Source of the DNA: an uncultured Prevotellaceae bacterium
GTDB taxonomy: Bacteria; Bacteroidota; Bacteroidia; Bacteroidales; Bacteroidaceae
DNA length: 60,754 nt
Assembly: GCA_900318115.1 (NCBI GenBank)
Contig: ONJJ01000017.1
Location: 1-60,754, forward strand
Direction: 5' to 3'
The position numbers were made by a program, and so were the translations under genes. The notes beneath the pieces are model-generated. The model saw nothing but the letters and a program-made list of their open reading frames with translations. It had not been told where the DNA came from and searched no databases. Of the stretch, positions 36,832-45,519 are shown piece after piece. How positions within the stretch are numbered: the first letter of the stretch is position 1; the number at the start of each line of letters is the position of its first letter.

Positions 36832-39666
36832 TTAATGTGCCTCCAACCAGTTGCTTCCCCAACCCGCATCGGCTATCAGAGGTACGCGCATCTCTATAGC
36901 ACCTTGCATCTCGCTGACCACAATCTGCTCCACGCGCTCGCGTTCTTCGGGGAGGACAGAGAAGTTCAGTTCATCGTGTACCTGCAGAATCATGCGCGAC
37001 TGCAAGCCTTCCTCGCGGAAGCGGCGATGGATGCGCACCATGGCAATCTTGATGATGTCCGCCGCCGAGCCTTGAATAGGCGAGTTGATGGCGTTGCGCT
37101 CTGCGAAGCCCCGCACGGTGGCGTTGGCGGAGTTGATGTCGCGCAGGTAGCAGCGGCGATGGCAGATGGTCTCGGTGTAGCCCAGCTCACGCGCACGGTC
37201 GATGCTCTCCTGCATGAAGGCGTGGACGCGCGGATAGGTCTCGAAGTAACTGTCGATGAGCTCCTTGGATTCCGAACGGCTGATGCCCAGACGCTCCGTC
37301 AGCCCGAAGGCCGTGATGCCATAGATGATGCCGAAGTTGGCCGTCTTGGCCTTGCTGCGTTCCTCGCGGGTGACGGCCTTGATGCCCTCCTCAAGAGTAC
37401 TCTCCCGATGGAAAATCTTGGCGGCGGTGGCGGCGTGGATGTCGTGGCCCTGCCGGAAGTCCTCGATGAGACCCTCATCGCCGCTGAGATGTGCCATGAT
37501 TCGCAGTTCCACCTGCGAGTAGTCGGCCGAGAAGAACAGCTGACCCGGCTCCGGCACAAAGGCCTTGCGGATTTCCTTGCCATCCTCCGTACGCACGGGG
37601 ATGTTCTGCAGGTTCGGGTCGCTGCTGGACAGACGGCCCGTGGCAGTCACGGTCTGGTTGAAACTCGTGTGGATATGGCCCGTGCGGGGGTTGATGAGCT
37701 GCGGCAGGGCATCGAGGTAGGTGCTGATGAGCTTCTTCTTGCCCCGATACTCAAGAATCTTGTCCACGATGGGGTGTTTGGCGTGTATGCGCTGGAGGAT
37801 TTCCTCATTTGTGCTGTAGGCTCCCGCTTTGGTCTTCTTGGCGTTGGGCAGTAACTTCAGGTGATCAAAGAGCACCTCACCCACTTGTTTGGGAGAGTTG
37901 ATGTTGAATTCCATGCCCGCCGACTCGTAAATTTCCTGTTCCAGTGCCACCAGTTGTTCGCCCAGCAGTTGGCTGCTCTGCCGCAACGCATCTGTGTCAA
38001 TCCGCACGCCCGTCCGTTCCATGTCGGCCAGCACGGGCATCAGGGGCATTTCGATGTCCTCGAACAGGCGCGTAGCACCCTCGGCTTCCAGCATCGGACG
38101 GAACACATGAGCCAGACGCAGGGTGATGTCGGCGTCCTCGGCGGCGTAGGGACAGACCTCTTCCACTGGCACTTCGCGCATGGATTTCTGAGGCTTGCCG
38201 CGCTCCTTCTTGCCGATGAGTTCGTCGATATGTATGGTCTTGTAGTGCAAATAGACTTCTGCGAGGTAGTCCATCCCATGGCGCGACTCGGGCTGGAGGA
38301 GGTAGTGGGCAATCATCGTGTCCCACATCGGTTCAGCCAGACGCACACCATAGTTTTGCAGGACGTTGAAGTCATATTTCAGGTTCTGACCCACCTTCAA
38401 GATCTGAGCATTCTCATAGACGGGCCGGAACGCATCCACGACGGCCTGCGCCTCGGCACGGTCCTCGGGCACAGGGACATAGTACGCTTCGCCTTCCTTC
38501 ACCGCAAAGCTCAACCCCACCAGCTCTGCATCGATGGCCTCGGTGCTGGTCGTCTCGGTGTCGAGACTAACCTCCGGGGCTGCCAGCAGGAGTTTAATGA
38601 GATTCGCGCGCGAAGCCTCATCATCCACCAAATGGTAGGAAGCATCAGCGGCGGAATAGGCTGAAAGAGACTGCGGAGTTGCCACAGGAACTGCCTCGGC
38701 GGCTGCATCATTCGCCGCTGAGGCAAAGAGATCAAGCTGCCCCCCGGCGGGCGAGGATGTACTGGAGGCCTTGTCGGCTGGAGTTGCCATGGATGGGGAT
38801 TGCGAGCCGAACTTACGACTGATCAGCGAGCGCATCTCCAAGTCCGTGAAGCGGGCTATCAGCGCTTCGCGGTCAGGCTCCTTCGCCTCCAGCGCCTCCA
38901 TATCCAACTGGATAGGTACGTCCCTGATGATCTGCGCCAGCCAGCGCGAGAGTTCTATCTGCTCGCGCCCCGCCTCCACGCGTTCCTTCAGTTTGCCTTT
39001 AAGCTGGTCGGTGTTGGCCAGCAGGTTTTCGATGCTGCCGAACTGCTGGATGAGCGAGGAGGCAGTTTTCTCCCCCACCCCAGGGCAACCCGGGATATTA
39101 TCGGAGGCATCGCCCATGAGGCCGAGGATGTCCACCACCTGCTCCGGCCGCTCGATGCCCCACTTGGCACAGACTTCGTCCACACCAAGGATCTCAAAGC
39201 CCGGTCCCATGTTCCGCGGTTTGAACATCCGCACGTGGTTTGTCACCAGCTGACCGTAGTCCTTGTCGGGAGTCATCATGTAGGTGTCAATGCCCGCCGC
39301 CTCGGCTTGAGCTGCCAAGGTGCCGATGACATCGTCCGCCTCGAAGCCTGCCACTTCCAGCACGGGTATGCGATAGGCTGCAAGGATGTCCTTGATGACG
39401 GGCACGCCGAAGCGAATGGCCTCGGGCGTCTCGTCGCGCTGAGCTTTGTAGAGGGGATAGCGCTCGTGGCGGAACGTTCCGCCGTGGGGGTCGAAGGCTA
39501 CGCCGATATGCGTCGGCTGCTCCTTCGCCAGCACCTCTTCCAAGGTGTTGAAGAAGCCAAAGACGGCAGAGACATTTTCTCCGCGACTGTTAATGCGCGG
39601 ATTCTTAATGAGACCATAGTAAGCGCGGTAGATGAGCGCGTAGGCGTCGAGCAGGAATAGTTTCAT
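36832..39666 (-). CDS. polA: DNA polymerase I
   Basis: A 944-aa repair and Okazaki-fragment polymerase. The 5' nuclease domain (1-290) starts MKLFLLDAYALIYRAYYG; the ATG at 39666 is chosen by homology over an earlier one. The 3'-5' exonuclease domain (about 330-530) keeps DTETTS, and the polymerase domain has FFSADYSQVELRIMAHLSGD, AKTANFGIIYG and LQVHDELNF. The linker at about 295-330 contains KASSTSSPAGG, encoded by a stretch that shares a dispersed repeat with argB. It has its own promoter (39694-39701) and is followed by the aldo/keto reductase. Confidence 0.96.
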   Translation of the reverse strand: MKLFLLDAYALIYRAYYGLIKNPRINSRGENVSAVFGFFNTLEEVLAKEQPTHIGVAFDPHGGTFRHERYPLYKAQRDETPEAIRFGVPVIKDILAAYRIPVLEVAGFEADDVIGTLAAQAEAAGIDTYMMTPDKDYGQLVTNHVRMFKPRNMGPGFEILGVDEVCAKWGIERPEQVVDILGLMGDASDNIPGCPGVGEKTASSLIQQFGSIENLLANTDQLKGKLKERVEAGREQIELSRWLAQIIRDVPIQLDMEALEAKEPDREALIARFTDLEMRSLISRKFGSQSPSMATPADKASSTSSPAGGQLDLFASAANDAAAEAVPVATPQSLSAYSAADASYHLVDDEASRANLIKLLLAAPEVSLDTETTSTEAIDAELVGLSFAVKEGEAYYVPVPEDRAEAQAVVDAFRPVYENAQILKVGQNLKYDFNVLQNYGVRLAEPMWDTMIAHYLLQPESRHGMDYLAEVYLHYKTIHIDELIGKKERGKPQKSMREVPVEEVCPYAAEDADITLRLAHVFRPMLEAEGATRLFEDIEMPLMPVLADMERTGVRIDTDALRQSSQLLGEQLVALEQEIYESAGMEFNINSPKQVGEVLFDHLKLLPNAKKTKAGAYSTNEEILQRIHAKHPIVDKILEYRGKKKLISTYLDALPQLINPRTGHIHTSFNQTVTATGRLSSSDPNLQNIPVRTEDGKEIRKAFVPEPGQLFFSADYSQVELRIMAHLSGDEGLIEDFRQGHDIHAATAAKIFHRESTLEEGIKAVTREERSKAKTANFGIIYGITAFGLTERLGISRSESKELIDSYFETYPRVHAFMQESIDRARELGYTETICHRRCYLRDINSANATVRGFAERNAINSPIQGSAADIIKIAMVRIHRRFREEGLQSRMILQVHDELNFSVLPEERERVEQIVVSEMQGAIEMRVPLIADAGWGSNWLEAH
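38749..38778. repeat. Dispersed repeat inside polA (family shared with argB)
   Basis: GGGCGAGGATGTACTGGAGG continues as CC, then TTGTCGGC. The argB copy has GGGCGAGG, GC, TGTACTGGAGGCC and then the last ten or so bases in inverted orientation (CGACAAGGCC). Confidence 0.75.
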
Positions 39667-39693
39667 GGGCAGGTGGTTCCTTGAATTTGAGCA

Positions 39694-39726
39694 CAAAAGT
39701 ACTGCTTTTTATCGAATAAATCGCAA
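39694..39726 (-). promoter_or_regulatory. Promoter of polA
   Basis: Minus strand TACTTTTG at 39701-39694, with TTG at 39726-39724, a 22-nt spacing; a short leader of about 20 nt. Confidence 0.6.
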
Positions 39727-39817
39727 AAAACGGACATTCTTTTCAGAAAACAGGCACACCAGCACACAATTCATCCCTTATCCCAACTATTTTTCTGTAC
39801 ATACAAGCTACGACCGC

Positions 39818-39862
39818 GGCCAAACGGACCGCGGCCAGGGGACGAAATGCCGCACGTCCCTA
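39818..39862 (-). terminator. GC-rich double hairpin after the mini AraC gene
   Basis: GACCGCGGCCA occurs twice in direct order around AAACG, and the CCGCGG cores can pair. Then GGGACG and CGTCCC form a second hairpin ending at the stop codon at 39860. Terminator function is inferred from position; the block may instead be a dispersed repeat. Confidence 0.45.
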
Positions 39863-40201
39863 CTCCACCTTTGATTCCCGGTATTGGCTTGGAGCCAAGC
39901 CATAGCGCTGCTTGAACAGGCGACATAGGTTGGGTGGAGTGAGACCAACCTGACGAGCCACTTCCAAAATGGGCATCTCAGGATGAGTCAGGAGAAGTTC
40001 ATGCGCCTCGTTGAGGCGCAAATCATTAATGTATTGGGGGAAGGATTTTCCGTCTGCATAGTTAGTGAACAATTCGTTCAAACGATGACGACTGATAGCA
40101 AAGAGACGCATCACATCAGAACGCATGAGGTTGATGTTTGCATAAATTCTCTCGTTGCGGATGGTGTGATCGATGAGTTCGAAAAGTTCTAAATCTAACA
40201 T
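39860..40201 (-). CDS. Stand-alone AraC-type DNA-binding domain (mini regulator)
   Basis: A 113-aa protein consisting only of an AraC HTH domain plus a short lead-in (LFELIDHTIRNERIYANINL). The two helix-turn-helices are around RLFAISRHRLNELFTNYA and ILEVARQVGLTPPNLCRLFK. It aligns along its whole length with the C-terminal 105 residues of the neighbouring TPR regulator (LFETIDSTVREERLYANINL and onward). The ATG at 40201 is chosen because the longer frame is encoded by the promoter box at 40230-40237. It may compete with or modulate its full-length paralog; that is an inference. Confidence 0.82.
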   Translation of the reverse strand: MLDLELFELIDHTIRNERIYANINLMRSDVMRLFAISRHRLNELFTNYADGKSFPQYINDLRLNEAHELLLTHPEMPILEVARQVGLTPPNLCRLFKQRYGLAPSQYRESKVE

Positions 40202-40229
40202 ATTGACAGTAATTTTTGTGTTTACGCTG

Positions 40230-40259
40230 CAAAAGTACACAGAATAGACAAAAATGCAA
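40230..40259 (-). promoter_or_regulatory. Promoter of the mini AraC gene
   Basis: Minus strand TTG at 40259-40257, 19 nt, TACTTTTG at 40237-40230. Confidence 0.7.
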
Positions 40260-40329
40260 GAAAAAAAGATGCACGCATTTGGGTTGAAGCCCGAATCCGT
40301 GCATCAGGAAGGGTAATATACCGATATTC

Positions 40330-42087
40330 TTACATATTCTGTCGATATTCTGCCGGGGTCATGCCATACTGCTGCTTGAACTTGTCGCGCAGGTTGGCGA
40401 GCGAGAATCCCACGGCTGTGGCTACGGCAGTAAGGGTCATCTCTGGATTGTTGCGAAGCAGTTTCACGGCTTCCTCCATTCGGATTTCATTGATGTATTG
40501 CGTGAAGGAACGAACACCAGCATAGGTGGTGAGCAGGTTGTTCAGGGTATGGCGCCCGATGCCGAAACGACTGATGATGTCCTGACGCTGGAGGTTGATA
40601 TTGGCGTAGAGGCGTTCCTCCCGGACAGTACTGTCGATGGTTTCGAAGAGGGATTTGGAGGCAGCCAATCCCTGCTCATCGGCAATATCCTCCGAAACCT
40701 CTTTCGGATCGTCAGGAAGTTCGGAAGAATCGGCAGCGTCTGGAAACTCCAGCGGGGTGCCATTAATCATGCGCACGAGCGCGCGATTCTTTGAACTAAT
40801 GATATGGCGCAGACGATAGTAGTAGAGAAAGACGATTGAGAGAATGAAAAACAGGACCAGAATACCAACTAAAACCAGGGTGCGGATGCGCAGCGAGGCT
40901 TCGGCCTTCTGTGTTTTCAGTTGTTGTTCCTGCAGCTGATACCTGATGGCATAGGTATGAGCCTTGCTGGCCAGGAGGCTGTCATTGAGCTTGTCCTGCA
41001 GGGTGGCATAGCGTGCGTTGTAGTCGTAGGCCGCAGAGATCTGTCCGAGGTTGCGGGCAATGGCGGATCGCCCGCTGAGAATCACGGCATAGCTCTTGTT
41101 GAGAGTGTCTGTTCCCAACTTCTGTTCCATCTCATCTAAGATGGACCTTGCCCGATCATATTCGCCCAAATTTATGAGTGCCGGTACAATCATCTGCCGC
41201 AGGCTGAAGGTCAGTGCAAAGTTCGTCTGGTCAAAAAGGGTTAAATAGTAACGGGCAGAATCACGTTCAGCAAACGCGCAGGCGAGTGAGGCATAGGCCT
41301 GAGCGCGGCAGAAGTTGATGTAGCGAGCGCGATTCTCAGGGATTGGAGGCAGGCGGAAGCTGTCGTCGGCATAGTCGCCCTGGTGCTGCTCGAAATGATC
41401 GATCTTGGCGAGGATGGCACGTCCCTGGGATACGATTTCTTCATTTCGTCCCAGATCTTTGAGGATATTGATTTTTCGCCTCATGGCGAGGATGGAGATG
41501 TCCAGGCAATCCACGCTGTGAGGACGATTCAGCTCGCGGATGACTTTATCCAGCTTTGCCAGCGCCTTATCCGTCCACCCCAGGCCGGCCATGGAAACAC
41601 CGATTTCGACTTCTGTGCGCAAGGCTTCCAGCTCATCACCCGACTCGCGAAGCAGCTCCGCCAACTCCGTGTAGTAGTTCAAGGCCATCTCGCTGTCGGA
41701 TTTCCGATTATAGACGCTGCCGAGCTGGCGTAGCACTACAATACGATTCTCCTTGCCGCGGGGAGTCTTAATGTCGGTAGAATCCGATTCCAGCAACCGC
41801 TGACAAATCTGAATCGACGAATCCATCTGTTGTTCTTCGACGAGTGTATTGCCATAGATGATGGCACGGCACACGTCGGCGCAGAAAGGGGAGATGTTGC
41901 CTACGATGACGGCCGAATCCAGGATCTGAAAGGCTCGACCCGGATCAGTACCATAGACAAGCATGGCCTCTGTATCCGTGTAGAGCGAGTCCGATGGCTG
42001 AACTGTGCGATGACTTTTGCCGCTTCCGGTGCAGCTGAGACAAGCCAATACGACAGACAGAATAAGTAGAGAAAATAATTTGCGCAT
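40330..42087 (-). CDS. TPR-transmembrane-AraC one-component regulator
   Basis: A 585-aa membrane regulator. The ATG at 42087 gives MRKLFSLLILSVVLACLSC, a lipoprotein-like signal. Residues about 30-370 are helical TPR-type repeats predicted to be periplasmic, residues about 385-408 a membrane span (TLVLVGILVLFFILSIVFLY), and residues about 480-585 a cytoplasmic AraC HTH domain (ISRFGIGRHTLNNLL, LTAVATAVGFSLANLRDKFK). This Bacteroidetes architecture is thought to sense an outside signal and bind DNA directly. TACATTTG at 42128-42121 is the likely minus 7 box. Targets unknown; its mini paralog follows 128 nt downstream. Confidence 0.88.
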   Translation of the reverse strand: MRKLFSLLILSVVLACLSCTGSGKSHRTVQPSDSLYTDTEAMLVYGTDPGRAFQILDSAVIVGNISPFCADVCRAIIYGNTLVEEQQMDSSIQICQRLLESDSTDIKTPRGKENRIVVLRQLGSVYNRKSDSEMALNYYTELAELLRESGDELEALRTEVEIGVSMAGLGWTDKALAKLDKVIRELNRPHSVDCLDISILAMRRKINILKDLGRNEEIVSQGRAILAKIDHFEQHQGDYADDSFRLPPIPENRARYINFCRAQAYASLACAFAERDSARYYLTLFDQTNFALTFSLRQMIVPALINLGEYDRARSILDEMEQKLGTDTLNKSYAVILSGRSAIARNLGQISAAYDYNARYATLQDKLNDSLLASKAHTYAIRYQLQEQQLKTQKAEASLRIRTLVLVGILVLFFILSIVFLYYYRLRHIISSKNRALVRMINGTPLEFPDAADSSELPDDPKEVSEDIADEQGLAASKSLFETIDSTVREERLYANINLQRQDIISRFGIGRHTLNNLLTTYAGVRSFTQYINEIRMEEAVKLLRNNPEMTLTAVATAVGFSLANLRDKFKQQYGMTPAEYRQNM

Positions 42088-42228
42088 TGCTTCAGACTTG
42101 ATGTGGCTCTGATTTGCGGGCAAATGTACGCAAAAAGCGGGGAAGTCAGACACATCACACCCCGAAATTTTTCAATCAGGACCAAATGCGACGGTCATTT
42201 GACGAATATACATGCCACTTTTAGCCAT

Positions 42229-42885
42229 TCACTCGGGCAGTTTACGGATGATGGTGAGACCATCGCGCAGGGGAAGAATGACACGCTCCACTCCAGAATC
42301 CTTGGCAACCAGTTCGTTAAAGGCCATGATACCCAAGGTCTGGGCATCCTTGCCATTGGTGGCCTCGAGGCCGATGTCGTCCACGACGTGTCCGTCCCAC
42401 AGGGTGTTGTCCGCGAGGATGAAACCGCCGGGCGCCACCTTCGGCAGCACGGCGCGGTAGTAATCTACGTAGTGACGCTTGTCGGCGTCGATGAAGACAA
42501 GGTCGAAAGAGTTGGAATCAAGCGAGTTATGACTTATTAACTCCAAAGCATCGCCGATATGGAACCTGATACGGTCGGCCCAGGGCGAGTTCTCCAGCCA
42601 TGGGCGGGTGAAGTCTTCCTGTTCGTCGTTGATTTCTATGGTATGAATGATGGCGCCGGGAGCCAAGGCACTGGCCATGCACAGCGTGCTGTAGCCCGTG
42701 AAGGTCCCTATCTCGAGCACCGTCTGCGGACGAATCATGTGGACCAGCATCCGGAGCAAGCGACCCTGCAGATGACCGCTGGCCATACGAGGATAGTTCA
42801 GGTGCAGGTTCGTGGCCCGCCAGAGCCGATGCAGGTACTCCGGTTCAGGGTCGATGTGCGCAAGGATATAGTCGTCGAGGGACAA
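42229..42885 (-). CDS. O-methyltransferase (class I SAM-dependent, caffeoyl-CoA OMT-like)
   Basis: A 218-aa soluble enzyme. The SAM site is TVLEIGTFTGYSTLCMASAL with the acidic motif IHTIEIND; the metal and catalytic region is DLVFIDADKRHYVDYYRAVL and FILADNTLWDG, typical of Mg-dependent catechol-type O-methyltransferases. It is the last gene of ispB-like/aroQ/OMT on the minus strand, 32 nt after aroQ; that gap is a run of GGATTTAC-type octamers. Natural substrate unknown. Confidence 0.92.
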   Translation of the reverse strand: MSLDDYILAHIDPEPEYLHRLWRATNLHLNYPRMASGHLQGRLLRMLVHMIRPQTVLEIGTFTGYSTLCMASALAPGAIIHTIEINDEQEDFTRPWLENSPWADRIRFHIGDALELISHNSLDSNSFDLVFIDADKRHYVDYYRAVLPKVAPGGFILADNTLWDGHVVDDIGLEATNGKDAQTLGIMAFNELVAKDSGVERVILPLRDGLTIIRKLPE

Positions 42886-42917
42886 AGGATTTACGGATTT
42901 ACAAATTTACAGATTCA

Positions 42918-43340
42918 TCATAAACCGATCAACGCCTCCACGGCCAGGCGGTAGCTGTCCAGGCCAAACCCACAGATGACGCCGCGGCAGGCCGCACTGA
43001 TGAGGCTGTGGTGGCGAAACTCCTCGCGCGTGTGTACATTAGATATATGTACTTCCACAGCAGGCGCTTCAACTGCTCGCAAAGCGTCGTGCAACGCCAC
43101 GCTCGTATGCGTGTAGGCGCCCGCATTGAGTACAATGCCGTCTGCCTCGAAGCCGCAAGCGTGGATGCAATCGATGAGGTCGCCTTCGTGGTTACTCTGG
43201 AAATAGTCCAGCTGCACATCGGGGTACTGAGCACGCAGCTCCGTGAGATAGTCCTCGAAGCTACGGCTGCCATAGACACCCGGTTCGCGGCGCCCCAGCA
43301 GGTTGAGGTTGGGGCCGTTGATAATCTGAATCCTTTTCAT
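42918..43340 (-). CDS. aroQ: Type II 3-dehydroquinate dehydratase
   Basis: A 140-aa dodecameric enzyme of the shikimate pathway. IINGPNLNLLGRREPGVYG holds the catalytic Arg and Tyr, QSNHEGDLID and LNAGAYTHTSVA are the substrate loops, and EVHISNVHTREEFRHHS holds the catalytic His. It is 8 nt downstream of the polyprenyl synthase gene. Confidence 0.96.
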   Translation of the reverse strand: MKRIQIINGPNLNLLGRREPGVYGSRSFEDYLTELRAQYPDVQLDYFQSNHEGDLIDCIHACGFEADGIVLNAGAYTHTSVALHDALRAVEAPAVEVHISNVHTREEFRHHSLISAACRGVICGFGLDSYRLAVEALIGL

Positions 43341-43348
43341 TGTCCTAT

Positions 43349-44314
43349 TTATTGGTTGCGTTGTACGACGTAGTCCAGATAGAGGGCCAGGGCCTGTGCC
43401 ACCTCCCGGTCATGGAGTTCGCAGAGCAGTTCCCGGGCCTCGGCGCGCAGACGTTGCATCTCCGATTCGGCATAGGCGATGCCTCCGCGCTGAATCGTGA
43501 AATCCACCAATTCCTGGATTTCCAGTCGCGAGGCTTCGTGGGCACGCACCTTCAGCGCCAGCCGACGATAGTAATCATCGCAACCCTCGAGGGCGTGAAG
43601 CACGGGCAGTGTCAGCTTGCCCTCGCGCAGGTCATTGCCCTTGGGCTTGCCCACATTCAGCGACTCGTCGAAGTCAAAGATGTCATCGCGCAACTGGAAG
43701 CAGAGCCCCACGAGGTGCCCGAAGCGTTCCAGACGGCTGACGGTGGCCTCATCGGCACCACCTAGACGGGCTCCCAAACGGGCACAAGTGCTGAAGAGGG
43801 CTGCAGTCTTCTTGGAAATGACCTCGAAATAGGCATCCTGACAGAATGTGCTGCGCTGGGTGTTACTCAATTGCAGGAGTTCGCCGTCGGCAAGGGTCTG
43901 TCCCAGCCACGCCGTGCGCTCCACAGCTTCGAGGCTACGGGTCTGCGCAATCTCGGAAAGGGCTTTGGAAGTGATGAAATCACCAACAAGCACGGCAGCC
44001 TTGTTGTCGAAGAGCGCATTCACGGAACGCTGGCCGCGACGCATGTCGCTCTCATCCACGACATCATCGTGAACCAGGCTGGCGGTGTGCAACATTTCCA
44101 GTCCTGCTGCTGCATGCATGGCAGCCGGGGTGACCTCACCCCCTTCGCGGGCACAGAGGAGCACAAGTGTGGGGCGCATCATCTTTCCCAGACGACGCGT
44201 CAAGTGTTCAAGAGCTGCAGCCAGCAGAGAGTTGTCGGACTGCAGGACGGAACGAAAATGTTGCTGGTAGTTTTCCAGCTCCGTTTGAATAGGTTTTCGG
44301 ATGGAATCTAACAT
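43349..44314 (-). CDS. Polyprenyl diphosphate synthase (octaprenyl/solanesyl type)
   Basis: A 321-aa trans-prenyltransferase that builds the quinone side chain. The first aspartate-rich motif is LVHDDVVDESDMRRG and the second is FQLRDDIFDFDE; KMMRPTLVLL and DFITSKAL are also family blocks. The promoter box TAACTTTG lies at 44332-44325, very close to the ATG at 44314. It leads the unit with aroQ and the O-methyltransferase. Confidence 0.93.
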   Translation of the reverse strand: MLDSIRKPIQTELENYQQHFRSVLQSDNSLLAAALEHLTRRLGKMMRPTLVLLCAREGGEVTPAAMHAAAGLEMLHTASLVHDDVVDESDMRRGQRSVNALFDNKAAVLVGDFITSKALSEIAQTRSLEAVERTAWLGQTLADGELLQLSNTQRSTFCQDAYFEVISKKTAALFSTCARLGARLGGADEATVSRLERFGHLVGLCFQLRDDIFDFDESLNVGKPKGNDLREGKLTLPVLHALEGCDDYYRRLALKVRAHEASRLEIQELVDFTIQRGGIAYAESEMQRLRAEARELLCELHDREVAQALALYLDYVVQRNQ

Positions 44315-44405
44315 AATTCGGGTGCAAAGTTACAGTTTTTCTCGCAAATGGCACCCTGAAAGCAAAAAACTTTCGAGTTTCCACTTTCAACTTCCCACTT
44401 TTTTG

Positions 44406-44413
44406 TACCTTTG
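44406..44413 (+). promoter_or_regulatory. Minus 7 box of the radical SAM gene
   Basis: TACCTTTG, 10 nt before the ATG at 44423; this rules out the in-frame ATG at 44411. No clear TTG upstream. Confidence 0.5.
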
Positions 44414-44422
44414 CACCCAGAA

Positions 44423-45202
44423 ATGAGTACAATTATCTATCCTTCGCCCATCTTTGGGCCTGTCCACAGCCGCCGACTGGGCGTCTCGCTGGGCATCAAT
44501 CTCTTGCCGGCCGACGGCAAGGTATGCAGTTTCGACTGCCTCTATTGCGAATGTGGACTGAACGCAGAACGGCGTCCGCACCAGCCGCTGCCTACGCGCG
44601 AGGAAGTGACCACGGCCCTCGAAGCGCGCCTGCAGCAGATGAAGGCCGAGGGCCCGACGCCCGACGTCCTGACCTTTGCCGGAAACGGCGAGCCTACGCT
44701 GCACCCTCACTTTGCCGAAATCATCGGCGACACCATCCGCCTGCGCAACCAGTACTTCCCTCAAGCGCGCATCAGCGTTCTCAGCAATGCCACTCAGGTC
44801 TTGAAGCCCGCCGTCTTCGATGCGCTCTGCCGGGTGGACAACAACATTCAGAAATTAGACACCATAGACGCCGACTTCATCGGCACCCTGGACCGGCCCA
44901 ACGGGCACTACGACGTCCGCGCCATCATCGACGGCCTCGTCCGATTCCGCGGCCACGTCATCATCCAGACCATGTTCCTCAGTGGCACGAGCCCCGAAGG
45001 ACGTGAGCTGACGAACACCTCCGACCGTTTTGTTGATCCCTGGTTGCAAGCGCTGCAACAGATTACTCCCCAGAAGGTGATGATCTACACCATTGACCGC
45101 GAGACCCCTGTCAGTTCCCTCCGCAAGGCTGCTCCCGCCGAACTCGATGCCATTGCCGAACAGGTGCGCCAACTTGGTTTCGACTGCTCCGTCGCCTACT
45201 AA
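44423..45202 (+). CDS. Radical SAM protein (COG0731-like Fe-S oxidoreductase)
   Basis: A 259-aa enzyme with the cluster motif CSFDCLYC (C-x3-C-x2-C) after the block FGPVHSRRLGVSLGINLLP, which is typical of the COG0731 group. TFAGNGEPTLHP is the GGE-like SAM motif. No C-terminal SPASM or other accessory domain is visible. Substrate unknown; relatives are encoded singly in many gut Bacteroidales. A CCCATTAG-rich stretch follows the gene. Confidence 0.88.
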   Translation: MSTIIYPSPIFGPVHSRRLGVSLGINLLPADGKVCSFDCLYCECGLNAERRPHQPLPTREEVTTALEARLQQMKAEGPTPDVLTFAGNGEPTLHPHFAEIIGDTIRLRNQYFPQARISVLSNATQVLKPAVFDALCRVDNNIQKLDTIDADFIGTLDRPNGHYDVRAIIDGLVRFRGHVIIQTMFLSGTSPEGRELTNTSDRFVDPWLQALQQITPQKVMIYTIDRETPVSSLRKAAPAELDAIAEQVRQLGFDCSVAY

Positions 45203-45256
45203 CTCATTAACCCCATCAAGCCCATTAGCCCCATTCAGCCCATCCCCCTCCCCCAT
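45203..45256 (+). repeat. Degenerate CCCATTA repeat after the radical SAM gene
   Basis: Words CATTAACC, CCATCAAG, CCCATTAG, CCCCATTCAG and CCCATCC follow each other with a 9-10 bp period, then a C-rich run. No coding potential. Confidence 0.6.
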
Positions 45257-45265
45257 CAAAACAAA

Positions 45266-45290
45266 TAGCTCGCTGATGACCAGCGAGCTA
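45266..45290 (-). terminator. Terminator of tRNA-Gln
   Basis: TAGCTCGCT pairs with AGCGAGCTA (9-bp stem, 7-nt loop); on the minus strand it is followed by TTTGTTTT. It lies about 30 nt past the tRNA 3' end. Confidence 0.85.
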
Positions 45291-45318
45291 CTTGCGTCTT
45301 CAGGACCTTGCCTGTGCG

Positions 45319-45389
45319 TTGGGATACCCGGATTCGAACCAGGAAAAACAGAACCAAAACCTGTTGTGTTACCATTACACCATATCCCA
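45319..45389 (-). tRNA. tRNA-Gln (anticodon UUG)
   Basis: The minus strand folds as a complete 71-nt cloverleaf: acceptor TGGGATA/TATCCCA with discriminator A, D-stem GTGT/ACAC, anticodon stem ACAGG/TCTGT with the 7-nt loop TTTTGGT giving anticodon TTG, and T-arm CCTGG-TTCGAAT-CCGGG. CCA is not encoded. Confidence 0.95.
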
Positions 45390-45432
45390 ATCCTAAGGCT
45401 TTTATTGCTAAAAGCGCGGCAAAGGTAAGCAA

Positions 45433-45466
45433 AATTTACGATTTACGATTTACGTTTTACGATTTA
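45433..45466. repeat. ATTTACG heptamer repeat
   Basis: Three ATTTACG units and a TTTTACG variant in tandem between tRNA-Gln and tyrS. Related words occur at 42886-42912 (GGATTTAC, 8-bp period) and 46819-46850 (16-bp period). Confidence 0.75.
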
Positions 45467-45519
45467 TTTTTGCTTAGGAGCGTTATTTTCTGCATTTTTA
45501 CCCTTTGAGAGGGGTCTTT

